In this document: positions 1 through 9,900 of the stretch, one piece after another
How positions within the stretch are numbered: the first letter of the stretch is position 1
Layout of the letters: every line of letters starts with the position of its first letter
Assembly: GCA_018818165.1 (NCBI GenBank)
Contig: JAHISP010000068.1
Location: 1 to 64,000, forward strand
DNA from: Bacteroidota bacterium
Lineage (GTDB): Bacteria > Bacteroidota > Ignavibacteria > Ignavibacteriales > Melioribacteraceae
DNA: 64,000 bases
Direction: 5' to 3'
The notes under the pieces: model-generated
What the model was told of the DNA's origin: nothing
Seen by the model: the letters and a program-made list of their open reading frames with translations, nothing else
Database searches by the model: none
Made by a program: the position numbers and the translations under genes

Positions 1-43
1 ACTGTTAGTGATATTTTATTAGTTAAAAATAATCATAAATTGT

Positions 44-577
44 TTAAGACAATTTTGCAGCATGGATACCTTTTTTATTTTTAAACATACAATCTCCCCA
101 TCCACTGCTTAAAGATTGCTGCCAAGGCACATAAACTGGCTGTGGATCAGACCAAGTTTCACCACTTTTTATTGAAGACCAGAAATTACCTGAATAACCA
201 TTTGTTCGATCAGAAATAAAAATTACTTTATTGTCGTTATCAAAGAAAGAAGGAGCTGCATCAGTATCTCTACTAAATGGACTGGAAAAAGGAGCTGAAG
301 CAGGAGCTGTCCAAACTCCATTAATCAATTTTATATTTCTGAGTCTAATTTTATCTTCTGCTTGACTATATACGTCTAAAAACATTTCTGTTCCGTCAGA
401 CAAAAACTCGAGCCTTCCATGCCACCACCAACTAGAAGTTGATTTTAAACTATTTGGGACAAAAAGTTTTGGCATTGGCCCTGGAGGAATTTGTCCTAAA
501 TATGGCCCGCTTTGAGCGGATGAAGTAGTTGCTAAAAACAACAGAAAAATTATAAATACGTCAAATATTTTTTTCAT
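44..577 (-). CDS. Secreted PD40-like protein, possibly truncated
   Basis: A 177-residue protein with a clear signal peptide (MKKIFDVFIIFLLFLATTSSA) followed by a segment typical of WD40-like (PD40) beta-propeller proteins. A PD40-like strand pattern is visible around DAAPSFFDNDNKVIFISDR, and the WHGRLEFLSDGTEMF segment has the 'mature start' pattern of this family. Family members are normally about 280-330 residues with several blades. This one stops after about two and its last residues (KGIHAAKLS) do not resemble a blade, so a truncation or frameshift near position 60 is likely. It lies divergent to the LytS-like kinase. The function of such proteins is not established. The window edge prevents checking whether the remainder continues outside. 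Confidence 0.6.
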   Translation of the reverse strand: MKKIFDVFIIFLLFLATTSSAQSGPYLGQIPPGPMPKLFVPNSLKSTSSWWWHGRLEFLSDGTEMFLDVYSQAEDKIRLRNIKLINGVWTAPASAPFSSPFSRDTDAAPSFFDNDNKVIFISDRTNGYSGNFWSSIKSGETWSDPQPVYVPWQQSLSSGWGDCMFKNKKGIHAAKLS

Positions 578-662
578 TTTGTTAATATCTCAATTTAATT
601 ATAAAATCGTTTTTTGGACGAAAAAATACTGCATTAGTTTTAATAAATGGGAAACTGTTTCC

Positions 663-696
663 TAAGTGGTTAAATTCTTTCGTAAGCGGTTAAATT
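663..696. promoter_or_regulatory. Two direct repeats 20 bp apart ahead of the LytS/LytTR pair
   Basis: The sequence TAAGYGGTTAAATT occurs at 663-676 and again at 683-696, exactly 20 bp apart start to start, with one mismatch. A further GTT lies at 657-659. LytTR-domain regulators are known to bind imperfect direct repeats spaced by about two helical turns, and a LytTR regulator is encoded directly downstream. An autoregulatory operator is therefore a reasonable inference, although the exact published consensus is not matched. Confidence 0.4.
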
Positions 697-778
697 TCTG
701 GATAATTCTTTAAATAAATTGAGGAATAATTTATACTTTTACATCAATATTAAAACAAATATTTTTTTGGAAAAAGGA

Positions 779-1858
779 ATGAAGTTTCCCAGATTTATTG
801 AGATGATTTTAGCAAAACGCAATGTTCAATTTTGGATGACTCATTCCATATTTTGGCTAATTATTATTATTGAAAGTTGGATTATAAATGCCGAAAATAT
901 TCCAAATTTAGAGGTCTTTTTCAAAAATGTTTTTTTTATAAACTTTGTTGGATTTCTATTAACCTCGTTGCTTCGTTTTTTCTACAAAAAATTTTCGGTT
1001 TATAAATTCAAATTGCTTCCATTAACGCTTATTGTTTTGCTATTTTCTTCGTTCACAGCTTTAATTTGGACATACTTTTTCCTAATTCCTACTTTTTTTA
1101 TGGATAGCCAACCAAATCTTGTTCCATTATTCGTAATTACCCACTTATTCGAAATTAACGTTATTTCCGTTTTACTTTGGAGCAGTCTTTATATCGGCTA
1201 CAAGATTTGGGAGGAATGGAATAGTCAAAAATTTGAATTGGAAAAAGAGCGCGCATTATTAAAATCATCACAATTGGAATTGCTTAAATATCAGCTAAAT
1301 CCTCATTTTCTTTTTAACACATTAAGTTCTTTGCGTGGACTTATTTCTGTTGAGCCGATAAAGGCAAAAGAAATGGTAACTCAAATTTCGGAATTTTTGC
1401 GATATTCACTACTTGAAGGAAAGAACAATGAAGTAAATCTTATCTCCGAAATTGAGATAATTAAGCAATATTTGAATATTGAAAAAACTAGATTTGATGA
1501 AGATTTATTGGTTGAATTTGATATTTCTCCAGCAACAGAGGAATTTATGATTCCTATTTTTCTAATTCATCCTTTGGTTGAAAATGCAGTTAAGCATGGA
1601 ATGCAAACAAGTCCATTGCCTTTAAATATTTCAATTGTATCTAAAATAATTGATAATAATTTGATAATAGAAGTAAAGAATTCTGGCAAATGGGTTGAAA
1701 ATAATTCCCAAAACAATTCAATTAGCACTGGAATTGGGTTACGAAATATTCAGAAACGTTTAGAACATCACTTTCCAAATAAACACTCTTTTGAAATTCA
1801 GAAAGAGAGCGATTTCGTTTTGGCTAGAATAACAATCAATTTCAATGGAATTAAATGA
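779..1858 (+). CDS. LytS-type membrane sensor histidine kinase
   Basis: A sensor kinase of the His_kinase (PF06580)/HATPase class that should phosphorylate the LytTR regulator immediately downstream. From ATG 779 it has 359 residues. Four hydrophobic helices fill roughly residues 20-150, then comes a charged helical linker. The phosphoacceptor motif NPHFLFNTLSSLR puts the acceptor at about His176, the N-box is HPLVENAVKHGM near residue 267, and the glycine-rich GIGLRNIQKRL lies near residue 318. There is no periplasmic sensor domain, so the signal is probably read in the membrane. The reading frame is open back to a TTG at 719; ATG 779 starts closer to the first membrane helix and has AAGGA just upstream. 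It overlaps the regulator gene by 4 bp (ATGA), implying translational coupling. Confidence 0.9.
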   Translation: MKFPRFIEMILAKRNVQFWMTHSIFWLIIIIESWIINAENIPNLEVFFKNVFFINFVGFLLTSLLRFFYKKFSVYKFKLLPLTLIVLLFSSFTALIWTYFFLIPTFFMDSQPNLVPLFVITHLFEINVISVLLWSSLYIGYKIWEEWNSQKFELEKERALLKSSQLELLKYQLNPHFLFNTLSSLRGLISVEPIKAKEMVTQISEFLRYSLLEGKNNEVNLISEIEIIKQYLNIEKTRFDEDLLVEFDISPATEEFMIPIFLIHPLVENAVKHGMQTSPLPLNISIVSKIIDNNLIIEVKNSGKWVENNSQNNSISTGIGLRNIQKRLEHHFPNKHSFEIQKESDFVLARITINFNGIK

Positions 1859-2589
1859 ATAGAATATTCCAAACTTTAGTAGTAGATGACGAAAAATATG
1901 CAAGATCTGATTTAATAGATATTCTTTCGGTTTATCCAAACATAAAGGTGGTTGGAGAAGCAAAAAATATTAAATCCGCAATTGAAGCTATCGAAAAGTA
2001 CAATCCCGATTTAATTTTTCTGGATATTCAATTCCCCGGCGAAACCGGTTTTGATTTATTTGACAAGATAAATATAAAAGCTAAAGTAATTTTTGTAACT
2101 GCATTTGATGAATATGCTTTGCGAGCTTTTGATGTAAATGCTTGCGATTATTTTTTAAAACCCGTAAATCCCGAAAGATTAAAAGTTGCGGTAAATCGTC
2201 TTGAAGAAAATGCAGAACCGACAATTAAGAAGGAATATTTGCTAACAAATCAAGATTCAATTTATCTTCAAATAAATTATAGATATTATTTTGTAAAAGT
2301 TGATTCAATAATTAAAATAACGGCTTCTGGGCATTATACAGAAATTATTACAAATAAAGGTTTGCGAGGTTTAACAAACAAACACCTTTGGGAATGGGAA
2401 AAATGCCTTCCAAATGATTTTTTTATTCAAGTAAGCAGATCGATAATTGTAAATACAAATTTTATTGAACACGTTGAAAAAGGACCAAATTATTCATCCA
2501 AAATTATCATGAAAAATATTGACGAGAAAATTCAAATAAGTCGCCGATTTGCATCGCATCTGAAAAAGAACAATGATTTATTTGGCTAA
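1855..2589 (+). CDS. LytTR-family response regulator
   Basis: A two-domain regulator of 244 residues. The N-terminal receiver domain has the acidic pair Asp11-Asp12, phosphoacceptor Asp57 in LIFLDIQFPG, the switch Thr in VIFVTAFDEYA and the conserved Lys in DYFLKPV. The C-terminal LytTR DNA-binding domain (about residues 135-240) shows the family's 'KVDSIIKITASGHYTEI' and 'FFIQVSRSIIVNTNFIE' patterns. It is encoded in a 4-bp overlap with the upstream LytS-type kinase and is almost certainly its partner. Targets are unknown; the direct repeats at 663-696 are a candidate autoregulatory site. Confidence 0.93.
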   Translation: MNRIFQTLVVDDEKYARSDLIDILSVYPNIKVVGEAKNIKSAIEAIEKYNPDLIFLDIQFPGETGFDLFDKINIKAKVIFVTAFDEYALRAFDVNACDYFLKPVNPERLKVAVNRLEENAEPTIKKEYLLTNQDSIYLQINYRYYFVKVDSIIKITASGHYTEIITNKGLRGLTNKHLWEWEKCLPNDFFIQVSRSIIVNTNFIEHVEKGPNYSSKIIMKNIDEKIQISRRFASHLKKNNDLFG

Positions 2590-2895
2590 ACTTTTAATTT
2601 TTATCTAAATAAAATCATTAGGAGTATAAAATATTTTTCAAACTCACTGTGTCGAAGAACTATTAAGATTTTTTTGAAAAATAAAATCAGAATAATTTTA
2701 TTAAAGGGAGAGTTGTTGATACTTTATATTTTAATAAATCTCACAAAAATGTACCTAAGGGAATAAAGGTGAGAAAACAAAATAATTTTAATCAACTTTT
2801 TTGTTCGATGTACGTCAAATTGTGATGATAAATTATTGAATTATTGCAATACAAAAAATAAATCAATTTTATTAACAACATTAAAAGGAACCAAA
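2590..2895. other. Intergenic stretch without recognisable feature
   Basis: About 300 bp of very AT-rich sequence between the response regulator and the M3 peptidase. I see no ORF, tRNA, clear hairpin terminator or repeat. It presumably contains the promoter of the peptidase gene, but no -35/-10 pair stands out. Confidence 0.5.
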
Positions 2896-5013
2896 ATGAA
2901 ATTACTATTTGCAGTTTTTTTATTACCATTTTTTATTATTTCTGCTCAAACAGATCAAAATCAAAATTCAAATCCATTTTTTAATGAATGGAAAACACCA
3001 TTCGGAGCTCCTCCGTTTGATTTAATTAAAAACGAACATTTTAAGCCAGCCTTTATTGAGGCAATGAAACTTCACAAAGAAGAAATTAATGTAATTATTA
3101 ATAACCCAGAAGAGCCAACTTTTGAAAACACTATTGTTGCTCTTGAAAAAAGTGGCGCTATGATAAATAAAGTAGCTGGGACTTTTTACCATTTATCCAG
3201 CGCAAATACAAATTCGGAATTACAAAAGACTTACGCAGAAGTTGCTCCTCTTCTTTCTCAGCATGGCGATGATATAAATTTTAATCTGAAACTTTTTGAA
3301 AGGATAAAAATTTTATATAACAAAAAGGAAAAGCTAAATTTAAATGCAGAACAAAAAACATTGCTTGATAAATCATATCGCGATTTTGTTAAAAGTGGTG
3401 CTAATTTAAATGATGCTGACAAAGATAAGTTAAGAAAAATGAATGAAGAACTTTCGATGCTTTCATTAAAGTTCCGCGATAATTTATTGAAAGAAACAAA
3501 TGCCTTTATTCTTGAAATATCTGACGAAAAGGAGCTTGCAGGTTTGCCCGAAAATATTATAAAATCCGCTAAAGATGACGCTGAAAGAAAAGGCATTACT
3601 GACAAATGGGTTTTTACTCTTCAACAACCAAGTTATATTCCTTTTATGACTTATAGCGATAAACGTGATTTACGTGAAAAAATGTTCAAAGCACGCACTT
3701 TGCGGGGAAATAATGATAACGAAAATGATAATAAAGAAATTGTAAAACAGATGGTTTTATTGCGACTTAAAAAAGCCAACCTTCTTGGATATAAATCTCA
3801 TGCGGATTTTATTCAAGAAGAATATATGTCAAAAAATCCTAAAGCTGTTTATAAATTCCTAATGGATTTATGGGAACCAGCTCAAAAAGTTGCAAAAAAA
3901 GAAGCCGAAGAACTTCAAAAGTTAGCTGAAAGAGATGGAGCAAATTTCAAAATTCAACCATGGGATTGGTCTTATTATGCCGAAAAACTCAAAAAAGAGA
4001 AATATGATTTAGATGAACAAATGCTACGTCCATATTTCAAATTGGAAAACGTAATTGAAGGCTTATTGACTGTTGTTAACAAACTTTATGGTTTCCAATT
4101 GGTAGCAAGAAATGAAATTCCCGTTTATCATCCAGATGTGAAAGTATTTGAACTAAAAGAAGCAGATGGAAAACATATCGGAATTATTTATACAGATTAT
4201 TTTCCTCGAGATTCAAAACGTGGTGGGGCTTGGTCAAGTGCATTTAGATCACAATCAAATATTGATGGTGAATTTATTACTCCAATAATTTACAATACTG
4301 GAAATTTTAGCAAACCAACATCTGATTCTCCTGCATTATTAACTTTAGATGAAGTTCAAACTCTTTTCCACGAATTTGGTCATGCTCTTCATGGATTATT
4401 ATCAAATTTAACTTATCCTTCTTTAAGCGGAACTAATGTGGCTTGGGATTTTGTTGAACTTCCTTCTCAAATAATGGAAAATTGGGTTACAGAACCTGAA
4501 GTTTTAAGACTTTTTGCAAAGCATTATGAAACAGGCGAAATTATGCCAGATGAGCTAATTGCAAAAGTTCAAAATGCACAGAAATTTAATCAAGGATTTG
4601 CAACAGTTTCTTATTTAACAGCAACATTATTAGATATGGATTATCATTCAATTACTGAAGAGAAAAATATTGATGTTCCTCAAATTGAAAAACAACTTGC
4701 TGAAAGAATCGGCGTACTTCCAGAAATAGGAGTTCGTTATAGAAGTACAGTATTTCAGCATATTTTCGCTGGAGGTTATTCAGCTGGTTATTACAGCTAT
4801 ATTTGGGCTGAAGTTCTTGATTCAGACGCTTTCCAGGCATTTAAGGAAAAAGGATTATTCGACAAAGCAACAGCAGCATCTTTCCGCGAAAATATTCTTT
4901 CAAAAGGCGGAAGCGATGACCCTATGAATTTATATGTAAATTTCAGAGGTAAAAAACCGAGTATCGAAGCACTTTTGGAAAAAAGAGGATTAAATATAAT
5001 CTCCGACAATTGA
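2896..5013 (+). CDS. dcp: Dcp-type M3 peptidyl-dipeptidase, secreted
   Basis: A zinc metallopeptidase of family M3, about 705 residues. The zinc site is FHEFGHALHGLLS with His492, Glu493 and His496, followed by the Dcp-type block SLSGTNVAWDFVELPSQIMENW (read in two parts), which supplies the third ligand Glu about 25 residues on. Length matches bacterial peptidyl-dipeptidases and oligopeptidase A; the DFVELPSQ segment favours Dcp. An N-terminal signal peptide (MKLLFAVFLLPFFIISA) indicates export to the periplasm, where it would cut dipeptides from peptide C-termini. The frame is open from TTG 2836, but ATG 2896 has AAGGA six bases upstream and starts the signal peptide, so it is preferred. 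It is single-gene, followed by a hairpin terminator. Confidence 0.92.
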   Translation: MKLLFAVFLLPFFIISAQTDQNQNSNPFFNEWKTPFGAPPFDLIKNEHFKPAFIEAMKLHKEEINVIINNPEEPTFENTIVALEKSGAMINKVAGTFYHLSSANTNSELQKTYAEVAPLLSQHGDDINFNLKLFERIKILYNKKEKLNLNAEQKTLLDKSYRDFVKSGANLNDADKDKLRKMNEELSMLSLKFRDNLLKETNAFILEISDEKELAGLPENIIKSAKDDAERKGITDKWVFTLQQPSYIPFMTYSDKRDLREKMFKARTLRGNNDNENDNKEIVKQMVLLRLKKANLLGYKSHADFIQEEYMSKNPKAVYKFLMDLWEPAQKVAKKEAEELQKLAERDGANFKIQPWDWSYYAEKLKKEKYDLDEQMLRPYFKLENVIEGLLTVVNKLYGFQLVARNEIPVYHPDVKVFELKEADGKHIGIIYTDYFPRDSKRGGAWSSAFRSQSNIDGEFITPIIYNTGNFSKPTSDSPALLTLDEVQTLFHEFGHALHGLLSNLTYPSLSGTNVAWDFVELPSQIMENWVTEPEVLRLFAKHYETGEIMPDELIAKVQNAQKFNQGFATVSYLTATLLDMDYHSITEEKNIDVPQIEKQLAERIGVLPEIGVRYRSTVFQHIFAGGYSAGYYSYIWAEVLDSDAFQAFKEKGLFDKATAASFRENILSKGGSDDPMNLYVNFRGKKPSIEALLEKRGLNIISDN

Positions 5014-5033
5014 AAATTTAAGCTAAGATAAAT

Positions 5034-5100
5034 AAACCTTACTTTTTAATAATTTAATCTGATTATCTATTTAATTAGTAAAGAAAAAGTAAGGTTTTTT
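5034..5100 (+). terminator. Intrinsic terminator after dcp
   Basis: The 14-bp arm AAACCTTACTTTTT (5034-5047) is perfectly complementary to 5084-5097, with a loop of about 36 nt and a run of T ending at 5100. Its position 20 bp after the dcp stop fits a rho-independent terminator, though the loop is long. Confidence 0.7.
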
Positions 5101-5192
5101 GAAAATTCGCAAAATCTGTGAAATTCGTGTCAATTTACGATAGATGCGTGTAAAAAAAGATTTTACCGCGAAGACACAAAAACAATTTTTCA

Positions 5193-5573
5193 TGTTTTCC
5201 ATACAATTTTTTAGAAAAGGCTGAAATTTGTTTATTTTGCAAAGATATTTACAAAAATGGATGTCCCAAATTAATTTGTAAGCGTATTTATGATAAAGGA
5301 AAAATATATATTGAAAGTATTTTAGTACAGATTATCTCAAAATAATATGGGCAAATAAAGAATCCAAGACAATTGGTTTTTTTGATAAAAAAGACAAGAT
5401 AGATTCGTTATATTAATTTTTGTAGTGTGAATAGCAAACTAGTAAATGGTAAAGATCTCGAATCAGCGATTCGAGCTAAAATCTAGGGCGATTCGTGGAA
5501 TTGTAAAGCTGATACTGACAAACTTGTAAAACTGTATTAGAAATCGGCTAAATTACAACAATATTCTTAAAAG
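5193..5573. repeat. Dispersed hairpin-containing repeat, copy 1
   Basis: Positions 5193-5282 and 5425-5573 are clearly similar to 45987-46223 elsewhere in the window, including the shared words TGCAAAGATATTT, TGTCCCAA, ACTAGTAAATG and GGCTAAATTACAACAAT. Between the two matching blocks this copy holds about 140 bp that the other copy lacks. A perfect stem CTCGAATC-AGC-GATTCGAG sits at 5457-5475. A second hairpin seen in the other copy is degenerate here. No intact ORF crosses the element. It ends about 20 bp before the transposase remnant, so it may be IS-associated debris or a REP/MITE-like element. Confidence 0.7.
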
Positions 5574-5594
5574 TTGAGGCGTCCCAATACTGAA

Positions 5595-5966
5595 AACAGG
5601 AGAGCTGATGCAGAGAACCGTATAAAAGAAATTAAATATGACTTTGGAGCGGAGAGTTTTAATATGAAAAGTTCTTGACAACAGAGGCAACATTAAATTT
5701 TGTAATGCTTACCATAATTTGATGAGTTTATTTAGGCAAGCAATATTAGAAACAAAAGTTCAGCATTTTATGAAACGTTAAGGTTTAAGGTCTGTGCAAT
5801 TGGCGGGTATATGATAAAAGATGGAAACAAGAGTATACTGAAACTTGCTTTAGCGATGAAACAAAGAGAGTGGTTTATTGGACTTTGGGGTTCTAATAAA
5901 TTGATGTCGTGGACTTTTGTCGTTGATTCTTTATTCTCTAATGACGGTTTTGGGATAATTATATAA
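5595..5966 (+). pseudogene. Decayed IS1380-type transposase C-terminus
   Basis: Translating this stretch across frames recovers the C-terminal part of an IS1380/DDE_Tnp_1-type transposase. The pieces are RADAENRIKEIKYDFGAES, then NAYHNLMSLFRQAILETKVQ, then LRFKVCAIGGYMIKDGNK and LKLALAMKQREWFIGLWG. These are joined only after at least two small frameshifts and in-frame stops (TGA after MKSS, TAA after MKR). The upstream catalytic region is missing or unrecognisable. This is an old, inactive insertion-sequence remnant and the only transposase trace I find in the window. Confidence 0.8.
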
Positions 5967-6227
5967 CTATGAGATTGGTCTATATTATGCTTCTATTATC
6001 AGATACTCCGCTAGGAGTTTAATTTTATCCCAAGTTCGCTTCTATATTGATTAATTTTTTTTCTAAAATTGTTAATTTTAATCCTATTGCATTTTCCAGG
6101 TTTATTAGCTTTTTTACAACGCAAAACAAGAACCAGTCTTCGTTCAATTTTTTCTTGTCCAAATAAAGCAAAATATAAAATTGAATTGAATATTTACATC
6201 AGACGAAAATTTAATGTTTCATAAATC
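5967..6227. other. Non-coding stretch downstream of the export operon
   Basis: AT-rich sequence between the transposase remnant and the end of the export operon. It contains a small palindrome ACTCC-GCT-AGGAGT near 6004-6019. On the minus strand an open frame of about 50 codons exists here, but it has no start codon or recognisable motif. I cannot assign a clear terminator for the operon. Confidence 0.4.
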
Positions 6228-6953
6228 TCACATAAATTTTTCACGTTTCTGTAAGTAAAACAATCCTGCAAGCAAACAAATTATTGTACCAGAAAGTAGA
6301 TAAAGTCTGTTGTTAAAAATCACTGTTTCCCAAATTGCTTCACTCATACTATTGGGAATATCAAAAGGATTCAAAAATATATTCCAAGCACTTTCTTGCA
6401 ATATTCCTGCTGAAATCCAAAATATTAATCCAATAACTACCATAATTACTGCTGTACCGTTTCCGTTTCTTACAATTGTTGAAAGAGCGAAAGCCAGGCT
6501 GCCCAAAAAGAAAATTGGGAACATTAATTCATAAACCATCGAGAAGATTGGAACAGAAACCAGAATAACTGAACTAATAACCGCAAGAATTAACAGCATT
6601 ATATAAACTATAAGATATATCATTACTAATCTTGGTAACCAAACTTTATATCGATAATTTGGAATTGCAAAAATATTTTCTAACATACGGGAATCTTCGT
6701 CATTCTGAATTCCAAAAGTGGTTGGATAAAATATTAGTAAAATTCCCGGGAAAAGTAATATGTAAAAAGTATTAAAAACTTGGGCATTTGAATTTGATAA
6801 AAAGTTAATTACAGTAACCAATAGAAAGAATATTACTGCGGCTCCGGTAAAATAGATAAACTTATTAGCAAAAATTATTTTTAATGAATAACTAAATTGT
6901 TTGAGAATTAACTCATAAAAATTGACAATATTTTTTTTCTTATCTGTATGCAT
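6228..6953 (-). CDS. ABC-2-type transporter permease (export locus, gene 7)
   Basis: A 241-residue membrane protein with six predicted helices (for example YFTGAAVIFFLLVTVINFL, TFYILLFPGILLIFYPTTFG, GTAVIMVVIGLIFWISAGIL), typical of ABC-2-type permeases, with a short cytoplasmic N-terminus. Its ATG immediately follows the TAG stop of the RND-ABC fusion gene with no spacer, so translation is coupled. No free ATPase gene adjoins it, and the natural partner is the ATPase domain carried at the end of that fusion protein. It is the last gene of the seven-gene minus-strand locus. The substrate cannot be deduced. Confidence 0.85.
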   Translation of the reverse strand: MHTDKKKNIVNFYELILKQFSYSLKIIFANKFIYFTGAAVIFFLLVTVINFLSNSNAQVFNTFYILLFPGILLIFYPTTFGIQNDEDSRMLENIFAIPNYRYKVWLPRLVMIYLIVYIMLLILAVISSVILVSVPIFSMVYELMFPIFFLGSLAFALSTIVRNGNGTAVIMVVIGLIFWISAGILQESAWNIFLNPFDIPNSMSEAIWETVIFNNRLYLLSGTIICLLAGLFYLQKREKFM

Positions 6954-9900
6954 CTATTTAAATATACTCGTATTATTTTGTTTTTGTAAATATAAATATG
7001 CGTCCTCAAGCGAAGCTCTAACTTTAGTTGCTCCTTCAATATCAAGATGGTCTGCAATACAGCGGACTCTTATTTTATCGCCATCACGCATGTGATTTAC
7101 TATCAATAACTCATTCTGCATTTCATCAAATTGCTCTTTTGTTAAATGTGCTTGCCAGACTTTACCCTCTGCAATACTAGTCATGTTTGCCGGATCACCA
7201 AGGTATTTTACTTCTCCTTGATTCATCACTGCAACACGATTACATGAGCTTGAAATATCTTCAATAATATGTGTTGAAAAAATTACAATTCTTTCTCTAC
7301 TTAAATGAACAAGTAAATTTCTGAACCGAATTCTTTCTCTTGGATCAAGTCCAGCAGTTGGTTCATCAACAACCAATATTTTAGGAAGATGAATTAGAAT
7401 TTGTGCAATTCCAATACGCTGCTTCATTCCGCCCGAAAAGGAGCCAATTTTATCGTTTCGTTTTTCAAACATGTTTACAGAATTAAGAATTGTTTTCAAT
7501 CTTTCTGTGCGTGTTTCTTTGTCAATAAGTCCTTTCAACATTGCTTGATAATCTAGGAATTCATATGCAGTCATATTTTCATACATTCCAAAATCCTGTG
7601 GAAGATATCCAATAAGTCCCTGCAGTTCTTCACGATATTCGTTACGGTCAATTCCATTGATTGTAATTTTTCCATAACTCTGTTCCAGAATACCGCAAAT
7701 AATTCTCATTATTGTTGTCTTTCCAGCACCGTTTGGTCCAAGTAATCCAAACATTCCATTGCCAATTTCAATACTTACTTTATCTAATGCTTTAAATGGC
7801 ACACGTTTCTTCCCTACAAAAGGAATTGAAGAAATTGCATTATAAATTTTTCGTCTAATATTTTTAAATTTGCCTGTCAATTCATCCGTATCAAAACTAG
7901 AATCATTTAACTTATCTACTAAAGATTTAAATGTTAGAGACAAATACCAAATGACAAAAATGAAAAATACGAGCCCAATGTTTTCCCATTTGAAATAGAA
8001 ATAAACAATATTAATAATTGGAAATAACCACAAAAATATCTTTGAAAATGATTGAACTAATTTTCGTAAAAATAACTTGTTTATTGTTGTTAGATTAATG
8101 CTTACAAATATAGATTTGTAAGTAAAATGGATTACAAAATATAGAATTAGAACAAATATAAAATTCCAGAAACTACTTTCTAGATAGAAATACGTGTAAT
8201 AAATCAAGAAGCCAATAAATGGTAATTGCCATACTAAGTTTTCAATTATATTGGACTTTTGAGATTTAGAATTATTTCGCTTTTTACCTTTGTTCCATTC
8301 GCGTGAAAACCTTGATGGTTGATCATAAATTTTAACAACATTTTTAATTTTAATAATTATTTCTTCATTGTCCTTAATTAATTCTGTTTTAGCTTGTCGT
8401 AAACTATTCATAATAAAGTAAGTAATTCCTGGAATAGCGACAATTATGACAAACAAATTTACAAGCTGCCAGATAAAACTATCTATATCAAAATAAATTA
8501 GAAGCGATAGCCCAATGAAACTAATACTTTGTAATACTTTAACCTTCCAATTTAAATCATGAAGCCATTTTAACGATGAATAAAGTCCAGAATAAAATGT
8601 TGGGATAAAAACAAGAGTAAACAAAGTACTTACTGATAATCCACCAATAACGGTAATTGCAAAAGGAGCGCCAATACTTTGAACATATTCCATATCGCCA
8701 AGCGCAAGTGGAAGCATTGCAACAATTGTTGTTATTGCCGTAATTAATATTGGGCGAACTCTGGCAAGACCAGCAACAATTAGAGCACGCTGATTTGAAT
8801 AGCCTCGTTTTTTTAAAATATTTGTGAAGTCAATAAGTATAATTCCATTATTAACAACAACTCCAAGTAATATTAAAAAACCAGTAAGTGTATTTGTATT
8901 TATCAGCGAATTGCCCGTAAGTATTAAAGCAATTAATGATCCAATAGCAGCGAGAGGGATTGAAAACATTAGTATCAGCGGAGTTATAAGTGACTCAAAA
9001 ACTGACGCAAGAATAAAGTAAATAAATAATATTGCTACAAAAATTAGAAAATAATATTCATCATACTGATTATCTTCGTGAACAACTTCCACCGCAATTC
9101 CTGGTAAAATAGGAATAGCGGCAATCATTTCATCAATTTCTATTCGCGCTTGATCAAGTAATGCTTTAGAATCGTTTACCTCAGAAAGGAGCCTATATGT
9201 TACTTCTACTTGTTTTTCTTGATTTACGCGTTTAATGGAAGATAACCCTTTAGTGTAAACTAATCGGCTAAACTCTTGAAGTTCGTGGAGTGAGTTTTTT
9301 GAATTGGCTATTTTCAAAGTACGTAAATCATCTATGGATTTATCTTTATTTTCTTCTTCACCTTCAACTCGAATTGTTATGTCGTATTCTTCAGTTCCCT
9401 CTTTGAATGTAGTATTGGAAGAAAATTGACTTCTAAATGTTGCTAATTCTTGAGCAACTTGCGTTGGTGTAATATCATATTCACTCATCAAAAGTGGGTC
9501 GAAATACATTCCAACCTCAGGACGCTGACCAGACGTAGAAACTTGAGCACTTTGAACAGAGGATAAGTTTTCTAGATAAAATTTTATATCCCCAGCTGTT
9601 TTGACCATTTGCTCATAGCTTGTCCCCTTTATTGTAACTTGTTCAGTTTGAGCTCCAATTCCTAACATGCTTTGAAAACGGCTTCCCATTTGCGGACCAC
9701 CACCACCTCGAAATCTATCACTATTCTGTGGCTCGTCAAAACTAATTTCAGTACTACCAGTATTTCCAATTCTGGATAAAATATCTTCTTTTATTTTTGT
9801 GATATCACGATTATCAATCTCTTTGAAATTGTCTTTTAATTTCAACGTAATGGTAGATTGATCTTCATACACCTTGCTTATAACATCTTTAATTTCAGCA

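Noticed and set aside
719-778. TTG start extending the LytS-type kinase by 20 residues
   Set aside because: No suitable ribosome site precedes TTG 719, and the extra residues do not resemble family starts. It cannot be fully excluded.
6033-6200. Minus-strand open frame of about 50 codons downstream of the export operon
   Set aside because: It has no start codon, no ribosome site and no motif; it lies beside the decayed transposase and may be chance or a remnant.
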